NCBI GenBank assembly: GCA_023423335.1
Contig: JAFAFU010000021.1
Coordinates: 62,001-126,000 of the forward strand
Reading direction: 5' to 3'
Source: Bacillota bacterium
GTDB taxonomy: Bacteria; Bacillota; Clostridia; Lachnospirales; Lachnospiraceae
DNA: 64,000 nucleotides
Shown here: positions 49,975 through 59,189 of the stretch, piece by piece
How the letters are laid out: each line of letters opens with the position of its first letter
How positions within the stretch are numbered: the stretch's first letter is position 1
Notes under the pieces: generated by a model
The model's input: only the letters and a program-made list of their open reading frames with translations
What the model was told of the DNA's origin: nothing
Database searches by the model: none
Made by a program: the position numbers and the translations under genes

Positions 49975-50250
49975 TCATAATTGGTTCGCAGTCAAGTGAA
50001 AATCAACACACCCATCCGCACAGCAAAAATCAATTTTATTTTTTGATTTACCGCCAAGCAGTTTATAATCACCACCGGCACGAGCAACATCACATAGTCT
50101 ATGTAAATTTGCCATGGTTTTGGGACAAAACCCGGTTGGACATTCATACTTGCAATAAAAGGAATCTCCTTTTTCAAATCCCATTCTACATGGCTTTGCA
50201 TCGGTTACTGTAATAAAAAATTCCCAGTCCTCAACAATTGTCTTATACAC
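49975..50250 (-). CDS. TIGR04076-family small cysteine-rich protein
   Basis: A 91-residue protein with six to seven cysteines: AKPCRMGFEKGD near residue 20, FYCKYECPTGFCPKTMANLHRL and CCADGCVDFHL. The pattern (PCxxGHKxGD-like, CP-x-x-FCP, C-DG) matches TIGR04076, a family of unknown function common in anaerobes, possibly metal or Fe-S binding. The start is GTG with GGAGG eight bases upstream. It probably shares a transcript with the ADGPTAI-motif gene downstream. Confidence 0.8.
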   Translation of the reverse strand: MYKTIVEDWEFFITVTDAKPCRMGFEKGDSFYCKYECPTGFCPKTMANLHRLCDVARAGGDYKLLGGKSKNKIDFCCADGCVDFHLTANQL

Positions 50251-50323
50251 GATTGCTCCCTCCTTTAAATTGAAATTTTATTAGCAAGGTTTGTTTACTT
50301 CACATTATGTTCATAATAGCGGG

Positions 50324-50797
50324 TTATAAATATTTGTGTAACAACTCTTTAGGGATATGACAATAGTCATTAGGGCACCTATCTAATCTATCTTGATGTT
50401 CATCTGCACTTTTAACGTAATTCATAAGTGGAAGGACTTCCACTACAATTTTGTCCCTATCTGCTCTTTCTGTTATGTAATTCTGGGCATCTTCCATATG
50501 TCGAGGCACTTTACTATATACGCCTGTACGGTATTTTTTTCCCACATCATTACCTTGTTTATTCACACTGTAAGGATCTATAATCTCAAAAAAATAATCC
50601 ATTAGTTGAGAAACAGTTACAATTTCAGGGTCAAATTCTGTTTTTACGCATTCAGCATAACCATCATACTCGCCTTCGAGAGTATTTGAGTAACCATTTG
50701 CTCGTCCTGCTTGAGTATTAATAACACCTTTTAGTGTTTTGATAAATGCTTGTACACCCCAAAGACAGCCACCTGCAAAATATATTGTTTCAACCAT
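50324..50797 (-). CDS. msrA: Peptide methionine (S)-S-oxide reductase
   Basis: MsrA reduces methionine S-sulfoxide in proteins. The 157-residue protein has the catalytic motif FAGGCLWGVQAF (GGCFWG in most members, here Leu for Phe), then GRANGYSNTLEGEYDGYAECVKTEFDP, FFEIIDPYSVNKQGNDVGKKYRTGVYS, and the C-terminal resolving region; Cys near CPNDYCHIP may recycle the enzyme. The ATG at 50797 follows AGGTG; a GTG three codons before is less likely. It stands alone between the Cys-rich gene and a gene-free stretch. Confidence 0.93.
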   Translation of the reverse strand: MVETIYFAGGCLWGVQAFIKTLKGVINTQAGRANGYSNTLEGEYDGYAECVKTEFDPEIVTVSQLMDYFFEIIDPYSVNKQGNDVGKKYRTGVYSKVPRHMEDAQNYITERADRDKIVVEVLPLMNYVKSADEHQDRLDRCPNDYCHIPKELLHKYL

Positions 50798-51120
50798 AGT
50801 ATTCACCTATATTCTTTCGTCAAATATAAATAATCAGTAGTTAATTCACCACGGACAAATTCGAGTTTATTAAAGAATACCATAAGCAAAAATAAAAACA
50901 TAGAAAGTGCTACTCAAAATGATTTTTGAATTTCAAGTTGAAAATGTAATTTTGGCGTTCATATCTCATCTGATACCCGTTGTCATCTATGAACGTCTTA
51001 AAAAACAGGCTGAAATTTGCACTTTCCGAGCTCATTTTTCGCTCGGAAACCAGAACATCTTATGTTCGATCCCCTTTATTTTTTGTTCAAACCTCAATTC
51101 GTCATCATTATTACTTCAAT

Positions 51121-51141
51121 GTGCCTTGAGGATACAAAAAA
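51121..51141. repeat. Interspersed repeat copy B
   Basis: GTGCCTTGAGGATACAAAAA plus one A is identical to 31734-31754. Here the sequence continues into TGTCGTTCCCCTCTGCC and a terminator-like hairpin. Confidence 0.75.
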
Positions 51142-51154
51142 TGTCGTTCCCCTC

Positions 51155-51184
51155 TGCCTCCCCCTTGGCGGGGAAGCATTTTTC
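51155..51184 (+). terminator. Terminator-like hairpin beside repeat copy B
   Basis: TGC-TCCCC pairs with GGGGA-GCA with one internal mismatch, followed by TTTTT on the plus strand. No gene ends here, so it may belong to the repeat. Confidence 0.5.
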
Positions 51185-51220
51185 TACTTAGAAACATAGC
51201 ATTATGCTTATAAGTAATCT

Positions 51221-52066
51221 CTACAAAACTATGTTTATACCCCTTAAAAACTCTATTATCTTGTCACATGGCATGGCTTTTCCCTCAATAAATCGGAACA
51301 TATTTTCACTGCCGCCTAAATTTATACCGACAATCTCCATGTTCTTGTTTAACAATGCCCCGCCACTGCTGCCGCCGGATATTTTCGCCGAATGAGTTAT
51401 GACGTTATGCTGATTTTTACCCGCTTCGTCACCAAACGGGACGGGGTATCTGCTCGTAATCCTGCCGGTAGTTATCGCGTTTCGGGTGTTCTCGTGAGGA
51501 TTACCGATTGCGACAACCAGTTCGTTGTATTCGGGTGGTGCTGACGCGATAGGTAATACCGTAAATTCATATTCGGATACAAAACTTAAGACAGCAAGAT
51601 CGTATGCTTCGTTGTAATATTCAATGACAGTTTCGGGGAATTGTTCATAATAGATCGAAAAACCAACATAGCCGCTATCTTCAACATATGCGTTGTATGT
51701 TGGTTGGTCGTGTCTTAAAACAAGCATTTTGGGATTTTCCATATCAACCGCATGAAGCGCCGTTAAAACATAGTATCTATTATCTTCCTTTCTGAAAACA
51801 ACACCGCTGTGACCCGCGGAATAAGATGTTGAAGTTACAGTTACATCGCCTGAAACAGATTCTTCTGCTACTCGTATAAGCAAAACATTAGCTGAGATTG
51901 CCTTGTCCTTAACTGCTTTTATTAAATCTGAATCTTCAATCTTAAATATATCAAAGCCAAATACAACATATACAACAGCTAACGCAGTAATCACACAAAG
52001 CACTGTGTAAATGATAATTTTTAGAGTGCGGATTTTGTTTTTACTGATAGATATTTGTTCGTCCAT
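51221..52066 (-). CDS. Membrane-anchored trypsin-like serine protease
   Basis: The 281-residue protein has one N-terminal membrane anchor (IIIYTVLCVITALAVVYVVFGF, about 17-38) and an extracellular chymotrypsin/S1C-like domain: catalytic His in YVLTALHAVD, Asp in AYDLAVLSFV, Ser in KISGGSSGGALL (GxSGG). It resembles DegP/HtrA proteases without a PDZ domain, so it probably handles damaged envelope proteins or a specific precursor. The ATG at 52066 follows AAGGAG by seven bases. No partner is near. Confidence 0.88.
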   Translation of the reverse strand: MDEQISISKNKIRTLKIIIYTVLCVITALAVVYVVFGFDIFKIEDSDLIKAVKDKAISANVLLIRVAEESVSGDVTVTSTSYSAGHSGVVFRKEDNRYYVLTALHAVDMENPKMLVLRHDQPTYNAYVEDSGYVGFSIYYEQFPETVIEYYNEAYDLAVLSFVSEYEFTVLPIASAPPEYNELVVAIGNPHENTRNAITTGRITSRYPVPFGDEAGKNQHNVITHSAKISGGSSGGALLNKNMEIVGINLGGSENMFRFIEGKAMPCDKIIEFLRGINIVL

Positions 52067-52149
52067 GCCGTTCTCCTTCACATTTCGCGCCGCAGGCATA
52101 TCGCATCGCAGATATATCGCAAATTCCGCAGGGATTTATATCGCCGAAG

Positions 52150-53631
52150 CTATTGCTTGTCCAGCCAAACAATAGTTTCCACATGCGCCGTCCACGGAAA
52201 CATATCAATCGGGATCGCTTTTACCGCCTTATAACCCTTCTTTGTCAGATATTCCAGATCCCTTTCCAGTGTAATCGGATTGCAGGAAATATAGACCACC
52301 CGGTCCGGCTTTAACTGGCATAGAGAATTCAGGAACTTTTCATCGCTGCCCGCCCTGGGAGGGTCCATGAATACGACATCCGCTGTTCCATTCACAGCAG
52401 CCAATTGGCTCATAAATTCCCCAGCATCCTGTGTATAGAATTCTACATTAGTAGTCTGATTTCGTTTTGCATTGGTTATCGCATCTTTTACAGCATCCTT
52501 ATTTAACTCCACACCGATCACCTTCTTCGCCTGATCAGCGGCAATCAGGCTGATGGTCCCGATTCCGCAATATGCATCGATCACCGTCTCCTTTCCGGAA
52601 AGCCCTGCCAATTCGATTGCCTTACGGTAAATAATCTCGGTCTGGACAGGATTCACCTGATAGAAGGATTTTGCAGAGATACGGAATACCTTGCCGCATA
52701 GAGTATCTTCAATAAAGCCTTTCCCGTAGATGACCTGTTCCCTTTCACCAAGAATCATGCTGGTATTTTTATCATTAATGTTCAATAAAATCGTCGTTAT
52801 CTCGGGGTGAAGCTTCCTCAAAGCTTTCACAAAATTATTCTTGGAGGGGAAAATCGGTGAGGCGATTACTAATACTACCATGATCTCCCCGCTGGTAAAG
52901 CCGGACCGGACCAATACATGCCGTAATAACCCGTACCCGGTATCCTCATCATAGGTTTTTATCTTAAAGGATTTTAACATATTACGGATAGATACAATGA
53001 TTTCATCCGCCTTTTTATTATGGATCATACAGCTTTCCATGGGAATTACCTTATGGGTGCCTTCCTCATAGATACCGGAAATCGGATTCCCCTTGCGGTC
53101 ATGGTCAAATGCTGCATGTACCTTATTGCGGTAGTGAAAGGGCTTCTCCATTCCGATAATGTTCTCAACAGGGCAATACTTCTTGAGCAGCTTATCTACC
53201 TGACTCTGCTTCATTTTAAGATGCTCCGGATACTCCTGCTGCTTTACCTGGCAGCCGCCGCAATCCCTTATATGGGGGCATCCCTCGTTTCTTTTTCCTG
53301 ATAATCTGCTGCTCTTACTTCCAGACGTTGACATACGGGGTTTATTGGTCGGTCTCTTATTGCCTGAAGTATTGTTATCATCTTTTCTTCTTTCCGAAAT
53401 GTTATTCCCGGATTGATTATTGTTTGTTTTACTGCCGCTTACTTTATTATCAGAGGTTCCCTTCTTTCCTGTCTTATTCTTCCCCGCTTTATTTGAAATA
53501 GTCTTCCCCTTCGTCCCCTGCAGCGAACCTCTGATCTGCTCCCACTCCTTCTCAGCTTCCAGGATATCATTATAATCCTCTGAATTACCCTTTCTGTGCT
53601 TCTTCTTTATATTCCGGTTATTATCACTCAT
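52150..53631 (-). CDS. rlmD: 23S rRNA (uracil-5-)-methyltransferase, RlmD/RlmCD type
   Basis: A 493-residue SAM-dependent methyltransferase of the TrmA/RumA family that makes 5-methyluridine in 23S rRNA (U1939, or U747 plus U1939 in the Firmicute RlmCD). Residues 1 to about 125 are a low-complexity K/N/G/S/T-rich arm, much longer than usual. Then come the cluster-type Cys motif CPHIRDCGGCQ, the methyltransferase core DAYCGIGTISL, FMDPPRAGSD and the catalytic motif VYISCNPITLERDL with its nucleophilic Cys. The ATG at 53631 follows GGAGG. It stands alone. Confidence 0.92.
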   Translation of the reverse strand: MSDNNRNIKKKHRKGNSEDYNDILEAEKEWEQIRGSLQGTKGKTISNKAGKNKTGKKGTSDNKVSGSKTNNNQSGNNISERRKDDNNTSGNKRPTNKPRMSTSGSKSSRLSGKRNEGCPHIRDCGGCQVKQQEYPEHLKMKQSQVDKLLKKYCPVENIIGMEKPFHYRNKVHAAFDHDRKGNPISGIYEEGTHKVIPMESCMIHNKKADEIIVSIRNMLKSFKIKTYDEDTGYGLLRHVLVRSGFTSGEIMVVLVIASPIFPSKNNFVKALRKLHPEITTILLNINDKNTSMILGEREQVIYGKGFIEDTLCGKVFRISAKSFYQVNPVQTEIIYRKAIELAGLSGKETVIDAYCGIGTISLIAADQAKKVIGVELNKDAVKDAITNAKRNQTTNVEFYTQDAGEFMSQLAAVNGTADVVFMDPPRAGSDEKFLNSLCQLKPDRVVYISCNPITLERDLEYLTKKGYKAVKAIPIDMFPWTAHVETIVWLDKQ

Positions 53632-53757
53632 ATTGCCCTCCAAATACCCATTTTGAATGTATCAAAGCATTATCTATATCATAGTCACATTTCGCATTAA
53701 CCAAACATGCCTGCCCTTTGCGTTAGTTCATGCCAAGCGATTTACACGCTTTGATGA

Positions 53758-54660
53758 CTATATTCCTTCATTGTTAAACTCCGGTATAAAGCTCTCCGAG
53801 GCTGTATCACCCTCTTGGATAAATCCATTCTCAACCCCCAGCTCAATTGCATAATCCACCAATTCTTCATATTCCTCTCCGGTAATCCTGCGGTTAATTT
53901 CCGGATATTTTTCCACCGCTTCCATCGGAGTATACTGGTTCAGGATACTGATCAGAATTTTGTCCCCATAGGTCTGATAGAGGTATTTAATAATCCTCTT
54001 AGATTCCTCCAGATATCCCGGTAAGGTAAGATGCCTTACCAAAACACCCTTTTTCATTCTCCCCTTCTCATCAAAAACCGGTTCTCCGGTCTGTCTCACC
54101 ATCTCTTCGATAGCAGCTGCCGCGCAGGTAAAATAGTCCGGACAGCCGGAATATCGTTTCGCCGGAGTTTGGTCCATATATTTCAAGTCCGGAAGATAAA
54201 CATCAATACTTCCTTCCAACCATTGTAAGGTTGACCGCTTCTCATAACCGCTGCAATTATAGATGATGGGTAGAATAAGTCCTTTCTCCCTGGCTGTCTG
54301 AAGTGCCTCTAGAAGCTGCGGGACATAGTGGCTTGGCGTAACCAGATTAATATTTTCCGCACCCTTCTCCATCAACTCCAGAAATATCTCGGCCAGCCGG
54401 TCCACCGTAATCCTCTTGCCTGCCAACCCCTTGGCAATGTTCCTGTTCTGACAGTAGACGCAGCCCATACTGCAGCCGGAGAAGAATACGGTTCCTGAAC
54501 CCTTCTCCCCCGAGATGCAGGGCTCCTCCCAATAATGCAGGGCAGCCCGCGCCACCATAAGCTCCTCCGTCATTCCGCAATATCCTGTCACGCCCGTTAT
54601 CCTGTCTGCATGGCATTCTCTTGGACAGAGAGTACAATCTTTCAATAACTGCCGGTTCAT
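53758..54660 (-). CDS. Radical SAM protein, PflA-like
   Basis: The 300-residue enzyme contains an N-terminal CTLCPRECHADR cluster motif and the radical SAM signature FSGCSMGCVYCQN (CX3CX2C binding the [4Fe-4S]-SAM site), then NINLVTPSHYVPQLLEAL and NCSGYEK. The SAM enzyme family is that of AmmeMemoRadiSam/PFL-activating-like proteins; its substrate protein or metabolite is unknown and no glycyl-radical enzyme lies nearby. The ATG at 54660 follows GGAAGGG. It is divergent from a DUF2512 gene. Confidence 0.9.
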   Translation of the reverse strand: MNRQLLKDCTLCPRECHADRITGVTGYCGMTEELMVARAALHYWEEPCISGEKGSGTVFFSGCSMGCVYCQNRNIAKGLAGKRITVDRLAEIFLELMEKGAENINLVTPSHYVPQLLEALQTAREKGLILPIIYNCSGYEKRSTLQWLEGSIDVYLPDLKYMDQTPAKRYSGCPDYFTCAAAAIEEMVRQTGEPVFDEKGRMKKGVLVRHLTLPGYLEESKRIIKYLYQTYGDKILISILNQYTPMEAVEKYPEINRRITGEEYEELVDYAIELGVENGFIQEGDTASESFIPEFNNEGI

Positions 54661-54830
54661 AAAATACCCTTCCGCCGTTTCCAAGTATCATTTCCTTACT
54701 AATATTACGATATCTGCCTAAAAAATACAATCCCAATAAATTCAGTGAAAATTCTGCAAAATCCGTATTCGCATACTATAGACATTCTAAGGAACAATAT
54801 AATTATTATCTGATAAGGAGATGAATTGAA

Positions 54831-55175
54831 ATGAAGCATATTATCGCATTATTGATAAAGTTTGTTATGGTTACTGTCATTCTTAGCATAGTACTCGGTA
54901 TCATGACGAGCCTTACCTTCGGAAATATCCTCTATCTGTCCGTAGCAGTTACCGTTCTTTCCTATGTTATCGGAGATCTTTTGATTTTGTCTGCCTCCAA
55001 CAATATGATTGCTACTATTGCAGATTTTGTGATCGCGTTCCTGGCTGTTTATCTATTTAATGATCTGGTAAATGTCAACATGATTTCCCTTTGGGACGCC
55101 ATAATCTCTGCTGCCCTGGTCGGTACAGGGGAATGGTTCTTCCACAGGTATTTGGGAAAGAAGGTACTTGATTAG
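54831..55175 (+). CDS. DUF2512/YndM-family membrane protein
   Basis: A 114-residue protein with four membrane helices covering nearly all of it (LLIKFVMVTVILSIVLGI, NILYLSVAVTVLSYVIGDLLIL, ATIADFVIAFLAVYLF, AIISAALVGTGEWFFHRYL), the pattern of DUF2512, a spore-former membrane family of unknown function. AAGGAG lies before the ATG. A terminator follows. The gene stands alone on the plus strand. Confidence 0.85.
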   Translation: MKHIIALLIKFVMVTVILSIVLGIMTSLTFGNILYLSVAVTVLSYVIGDLLILSASNNMIATIADFVIAFLAVYLFNDLVNVNMISLWDAIISAALVGTGEWFFHRYLGKKVLD

Positions 55176-55188
55176 GGTACAGAATAAT

Positions 55189-55231
55189 AGAGACCTGCCC
55201 ATATGAACCGTGACGAAGGACAGGTCTCTTT
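55189..55231 (+). terminator. Intrinsic terminator of the DUF2512 gene
   Basis: AGAGACCTG at 55189-55197 pairs with CAGGTCTCT at 55221-55229, followed by TTTATATT. It may also stop the convergent aldo/keto reductase transcript. Confidence 0.75.
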
Positions 55232-55280
55232 ATATTATTTTAATATAACTTCATATCCCTTGACCGGAGGAATCCGGTTC

Positions 55281-56471
55281 TTATTTTACCCTCGCAAATT
55301 TTCTGGCAATCTTCATGGCGGGCTTAAAGAAGAAGCCCTCCATCTCTTTCCTCACCTGCTTCAGCTGCTTTCTGATCTCGATATTCTGCGGACAATGACG
55401 TTCACATTTGCCGCATTCCGTACACATGGAAGCATAAGCCGGCTGCTTTGATAAAGCTCCGAGGGTCTGCATATACTTGAAACGCTCCCTTCCACCCTTC
55501 AGCAGATACTTATCATTATAGGCGGAGAAGCATCCCGGTATATTGACGCCAAAGGGGCAGGGCATACAATACCCGCAGGCGGTACAGGAAATCTTGGTCT
55601 TCTCATGGAGGACTGCCTTGACCTGGTCAAATACCTCCAGTTCCCTGGCGGATAAAGCGCCTGCCTTTGCATCACTGGCAACCCTGATATTTTCCGACAG
55701 CTGGGCTTCGTCGCTCATTCCGGAGAGAACCACGCTTACCTCAGGATGATTCCATATCCATCTTAGGGCCCATTCGGCCGGTGACCTGGTTTCATCGTAT
55801 TCCCGGAAGGCCGCCAATACCTCCTCCGGCAGGTTATTGACCAGCTTGCCGCCCCTGAGAGGTTCCATGACAATAACCGGTATTCCTAAGGAGTAAGCAA
55901 GCTTAAGGCCTGATATCGTGGCCTGGTTATGCTCATCCATATAATTATATTGAATCTGGCAAAAATCCCAGGGGTAGGCCAGGAGAATCTGTTCAAAATC
56001 TGCTTTGGAACCATGGAAGGAAAACCCGATATTCCGGATGGTTCCATTCGCCTTTTGCTGCTCCATCCATTCCAGGACACCGATGGATACCATCCGGTCA
56101 AAGGTTACCTTATCCGTCAGCATATGGAGCAGGTAATAATCGATGTAATCCGTATCCAGCTTGGAAAGCTGTGTTGCAAAGATCTTCTTCGCTCCCTCCA
56201 GCTTACTTACCATAAAGGGCGGCAGCTTCGTGGCAATATAAACCTTTTCACGATAGCCTCCGGACAGCGCCTTTCCCAGCAGGATTTCACTCTTCCCACT
56301 GTTATAAAAGTAGGCGGTATCAAAATAATTAACCCCCTTCTCTATGGAATCCCTGAGCAAAGCAATGGACCGGGGTTCATCGATGCTGTTTCCCTTCATC
56401 GGAAATCTCATACAGCCAAACCCCAGGATTGAGAGCTGGTCCTGATTTTTCGTATTTTCTCTTGTTAACAT
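55281..56471 (-). CDS. Aldo/keto reductase with C-terminal ferredoxin-like domain
   Basis: A 396-residue fusion. The N-terminal AKR barrel has FGCMRFPM, FDTAYFYNSGKSE (catalytic Asp/Tyr), VYIATKL and YYLLHM (catalytic His region). The C-terminal 100 residues carry two four-Cys sets, CTACGYCMPCPFGVNIP and CTECGKCERHCPQNI, for [4Fe-4S] clusters. Such fusions in Clostridia couple carbonyl reduction to ferredoxin-type electrons; the substrate is unknown. It lies downstream of a threonine aldolase gene by 22 bases on the same strand, so the two may be co-transcribed. Confidence 0.92.
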   Translation of the reverse strand: MLTRENTKNQDQLSILGFGCMRFPMKGNSIDEPRSIALLRDSIEKGVNYFDTAYFYNSGKSEILLGKALSGGYREKVYIATKLPPFMVSKLEGAKKIFATQLSKLDTDYIDYYLLHMLTDKVTFDRMVSIGVLEWMEQQKANGTIRNIGFSFHGSKADFEQILLAYPWDFCQIQYNYMDEHNQATISGLKLAYSLGIPVIVMEPLRGGKLVNNLPEEVLAAFREYDETRSPAEWALRWIWNHPEVSVVLSGMSDEAQLSENIRVASDAKAGALSARELEVFDQVKAVLHEKTKISCTACGYCMPCPFGVNIPGCFSAYNDKYLLKGGRERFKYMQTLGALSKQPAYASMCTECGKCERHCPQNIEIRKQLKQVRKEMEGFFFKPAMKIARKFARVK

Positions 56472-56493
56472 TCTGTTATCCTCTTCCTGTTAT

Positions 56494-57519
56494 CTATGCG
56501 ATCTGATGTAAGAATTCACAGAGCCTCTCCACACTCTCCTCCGTGGTTGCCCAGGAGGTGACAAGGCGGATAATGCTATGCCCTTCATCATACCGCTCCA
56601 TGACCAGAAACTTAAAATTCTTCTCAAGCTGATGAATTAACAAATCCGGTAATATCGGAAACAGCTGGTTCGTTACAGGAGCCGCCTGGAAGGAATATCC
56701 GCACTCCTTAAGGGCCACTGCAATTTTACCTGCCATACGATTAGCGTGACGGGCTAAATCAAAATATAATTCATCCCGGAATAACTCTTCAAACTGAATT
56801 CCGATAACAAAGCCTTTCGCCAGCATGGCTCCCCGCTGCTTGATCAGATAGCGGAACTCTTCCTTCAGCTCCTCTCTGCATATTACCAGCGCCTCTCCCA
56901 GAAGCGCACCATTTTTTGTACCGCCGATATAGAATACATCTGCAAGGCCTGCGATATCCGAAAATGTCAGATCGTTCTCAGGACAGGTCATGGCAGACCC
57001 AAGCCGGGCTCCGTCCAAAAACAGATACAGGTTCTTCTCCCTGCACAGCATATAAAGCTTAGTCAGCTCCTCCCTGGTATAGATCGTCCCCAGTTCTGTT
57101 GCATTTGACAGGTATACCATCCTGGGTTTCACCATATGTTCTCCCGAATGGTATTCCAGTGCTTTAAGAATCGCTTCCGGCGTAAGCTTTCCTTCTGCCG
57201 CGGGTATCGCAATTACCTTATGGCCGGTTGCCTCGATTGCCCCTGTTTCATGGACATTGATATGGCCCATATCCGCTGCGATCACACATTCGTGGGGTCT
57301 TAAGAAGGAGGATATCACCAGCAGGTTGGTCTGGGTGCCTCCCGGAATAAAATGAATATCCGCCTCCGGCTTCTTAAGGAGTTTCTTAATTAATTCCGTC
57401 GCCTGATTACTATGGTTATCCAAACCGTATCCGTTATTCTGTTCCAGATTGGCTCTCACCATAGCCTCTAATATCCGGGGATGCGCTCCCTCACTGTAAT
57501 CATTCACAAAGCTGTACAT
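56494..57519 (-). CDS. Low-specificity threonine aldolase-like PLP enzyme
   Basis: The 341-residue enzyme is a fold-type I PLP lyase of the beta-eliminating/threonine-aldolase family: YSEGAHPRILEAM at the start, IHFIPGGTQTNLLVISSFL, HETGAIEATGHKV, LFLDGARLGSAM, and the PLP Lys in FYIGGTKNGALLGEAL (about residue 203). It cleaves L-threonine or L-allo-threonine to glycine and acetaldehyde or related amino acids. GGAGG precedes the ATG. A ferredoxin-type aldo/keto reductase, which could reduce the aldehyde product, follows directly; that link is inference. Confidence 0.9.
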   Translation of the reverse strand: MYSFVNDYSEGAHPRILEAMVRANLEQNNGYGLDNHSNQATELIKKLLKKPEADIHFIPGGTQTNLLVISSFLRPHECVIAADMGHINVHETGAIEATGHKVIAIPAAEGKLTPEAILKALEYHSGEHMVKPRMVYLSNATELGTIYTREELTKLYMLCREKNLYLFLDGARLGSAMTCPENDLTFSDIAGLADVFYIGGTKNGALLGEALVICREELKEEFRYLIKQRGAMLAKGFVIGIQFEELFRDELYFDLARHANRMAGKIAVALKECGYSFQAAPVTNQLFPILPDLLIHQLEKNFKFLVMERYDEGHSIIRLVTSWATTEESVERLCEFLHQIA

Positions 57520-57595
57520 TCTTCTGCCTCCGCCAATCCTTAATTCTTGTCTGTATTCGTAAATGCATTCCTATCTATATAGGTATCAACCGGCC

Positions 57596-58489
57596 TTAAC
57601 CATCGCTGTTCCTGATGGAAGAAAGTCCGAACAGGCTTCCCATAAACCCAAGAATCAGGCTGATGACCGGAAGAATAACGGCCATCCGGGCAGTCAGCTC
57701 CTGCTCCGCCGGAAGCGGCAGGAACGGAAGCGTCCCGCTCATTTCCCCATATGCCCCTTGAATTAAAAACACTATCAAAACGGCGGCGATCACTCCGCCG
57801 GTTACCGTCATCAGCAGTCCAACCAGTACATAGGGAAAGCCGATAAAGGAATTCGGTGCCCCAAGCAGACGGAGGGTATTGATCTGTTCCTTGTTATTAT
57901 AGATCCCCTGCCTTATCATGTGGGATAATATAATGACCGTCGTAATTCCGACCGCAAGCATAACCAGGTAGCCTAAAACCTTCAGGGCATTGGTAATCCC
58001 TTTGATCTGCACTAAAACCTCACGGTTATTTCTGATATATTCAATCCCCTCCAGAGCCGTGATCCGGTCCGAGACAGTATCCATCGCTTCAAGCTCAATT
58101 CCGATTTCGATGAAGGCTTCGAAGGGATTGTCATCAAAAAGCTCCAGAATCTTAGCTTCCTCTCCCAGAACCTCCCTCATCTTGTCCTGCGCCTCTGATT
58201 TGTCCACCAGCCGGGTATCCCGGACTCCATCGACATTTCTGATCTGTGTTACCAGCAGTTCTGCCTTCTCCATCGTTATATCCGGTTTGAAATATGCATT
58301 AATCTCGGCTTCCTCGGACAGCATCTTCACCAGCCGGTTTCCGATGGCACCGCCGGTCAGCACCATGCCTAGCAGGAATAAGATCAGCCCGGTTCCCAGG
58401 ATCGAAACCAGATTCGAGAACAGGTTCAGACGAAATATTTTTCCCAACTCTTTGATAAAATAACCAATATTATATGCAAAGCCTTTCAT
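57596..58489 (-). CDS. ftsX: Cell division ABC transporter permease FtsX
   Basis: A 297-residue FtsX with a short cytoplasmic N-terminus, a first membrane helix (LVSILGTGLILFLLGMVL), an extracellular loop of about 130 residues including DGVRDTRLVDKSEAQDKMREVLG, and three C-terminal helices (VLGYLVMLAVGITTVIILSHMI, ...). FtsX relays ATP hydrolysis by FtsE to wall hydrolases outside. The ATG at 58489 has GGAGGG upstream. It begins four bases after ftsE ends and is the third gene of the unit. Confidence 0.93.
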   Translation of the reverse strand: MKGFAYNIGYFIKELGKIFRLNLFSNLVSILGTGLILFLLGMVLTGGAIGNRLVKMLSEEAEINAYFKPDITMEKAELLVTQIRNVDGVRDTRLVDKSEAQDKMREVLGEEAKILELFDDNPFEAFIEIGIELEAMDTVSDRITALEGIEYIRNNREVLVQIKGITNALKVLGYLVMLAVGITTVIILSHMIRQGIYNNKEQINTLRLLGAPNSFIGFPYVLVGLLMTVTGGVIAAVLIVFLIQGAYGEMSGTLPFLPLPAEQELTARMAVILPVISLILGFMGSLFGLSSIRNSDG

Positions 58490-58493
58490 CCGG

Positions 58494-59162
58494 TCAGTCC
58501 CTCCGTTCCACAGTAATCTTCCCGCCCTCCACATGGAGGAAGACGGCATCCTGCTCATTCTCGATCAGATGGGTGGCATGGGTCGTGATTATAACTGTGG
58601 TATCTATATCCTTAAAGGATCGCAGCAGCTCCAATATATTCATTGCATTGTCATGATCCAGGTTGCCGGTAGGTTCGTCAGCCAGAATAATAGACGGCTT
58701 TCTGGCTACTGCCCTGGCGATCGCAACCCTCTGGGCTTCGCCCCACGAAAGATGTTCAATCAGAGAAGCTTTCTTATGTCCCAGACCCACCCGGTTAAGG
58801 GCCGTAAAGGCCTCCTCCTTCATCCTTCTGGGTGAAATTCCGAGGAAACGCATACCCATCATGACATTATCCAGTGCGGTTCTGCCTTCGATCAGTTTGA
58901 ATTCCTGGAACACCGGACCGATCCTTCTCCTGAGTTTTCGGATTTTCCCTGACTCGTTCTTTCTCATCTGCTGTCCCAATACCGTCAGGGTGCCGGAGGA
59001 AGGATATTCCATACCCATAAGAAGCTTTAACAAGCTGGTTTTTCCGGAACCGCTCGGCCCGGTGACGAAGACCAGCTCCCCCTGCTTAATCTCCAGATTT
59101 ACTTCGGATAAGGCCAGGGTTTTGTCCTGATATTTTAATGATACTCCCGTTGCATCAATCAT
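58494..59162 (-). CDS. ftsE: Cell division ATP-binding protein FtsE
   Basis: A 222-residue ABC ATPase: Walker A GPSGSGKTSLLKLL, Walker B IILADEPTGNLDHD, H-loop IITTHATH. The signature reads LSWGEAQRVAIARA, with Trp where LSGGE is normal; this keeps Ser, Gly and Glu. It powers FtsX in cell-wall hydrolase control. AAGGAG precedes the ATG. It sits between the coiled-coil partner gene and ftsX. Confidence 0.93.
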   Translation of the reverse strand: MIDATGVSLKYQDKTLALSEVNLEIKQGELVFVTGPSGSGKTSLLKLLMGMEYPSSGTLTVLGQQMRKNESGKIRKLRRRIGPVFQEFKLIEGRTALDNVMMGMRFLGISPRRMKEEAFTALNRVGLGHKKASLIEHLSWGEAQRVAIARAVARKPSIILADEPTGNLDHDNAMNILELLRSFKDIDTTVIITTHATHLIENEQDAVFLHVEGGKITVERRD

Positions 59163-59189
59163 TTTACCGCTCCTTCCTATCCCTTCGGG

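Larger units (their letters stand above)
50798..51220. other. Gene-free stretch with hairpins and an interspersed repeat
   Basis: No gene is seen in 423 bases. It contains a perfect 9-bp hairpin (TTTCCGAGC at 51023-51031 with 51041-51049), the second copy of the 21-base repeat at 51121-51141 and a terminator-like hairpin at 51155-51184. It may be the end of a decayed mobile element. Confidence 0.55.

Noticed and set aside
51050..51085. GTTCGATCCC resembling a tRNA T-arm
   Set aside because: No acceptor stem, D-arm or anticodon arm can be formed around it.
54745..54778. Possible forespore (SigF/SigG) promoter with CATACTA before the DUF2512 gene
   Set aside because: CATACTA is present at 54772-54778 but the upstream -35 match is weak and spaced 20 bases or more, so I do not call it.
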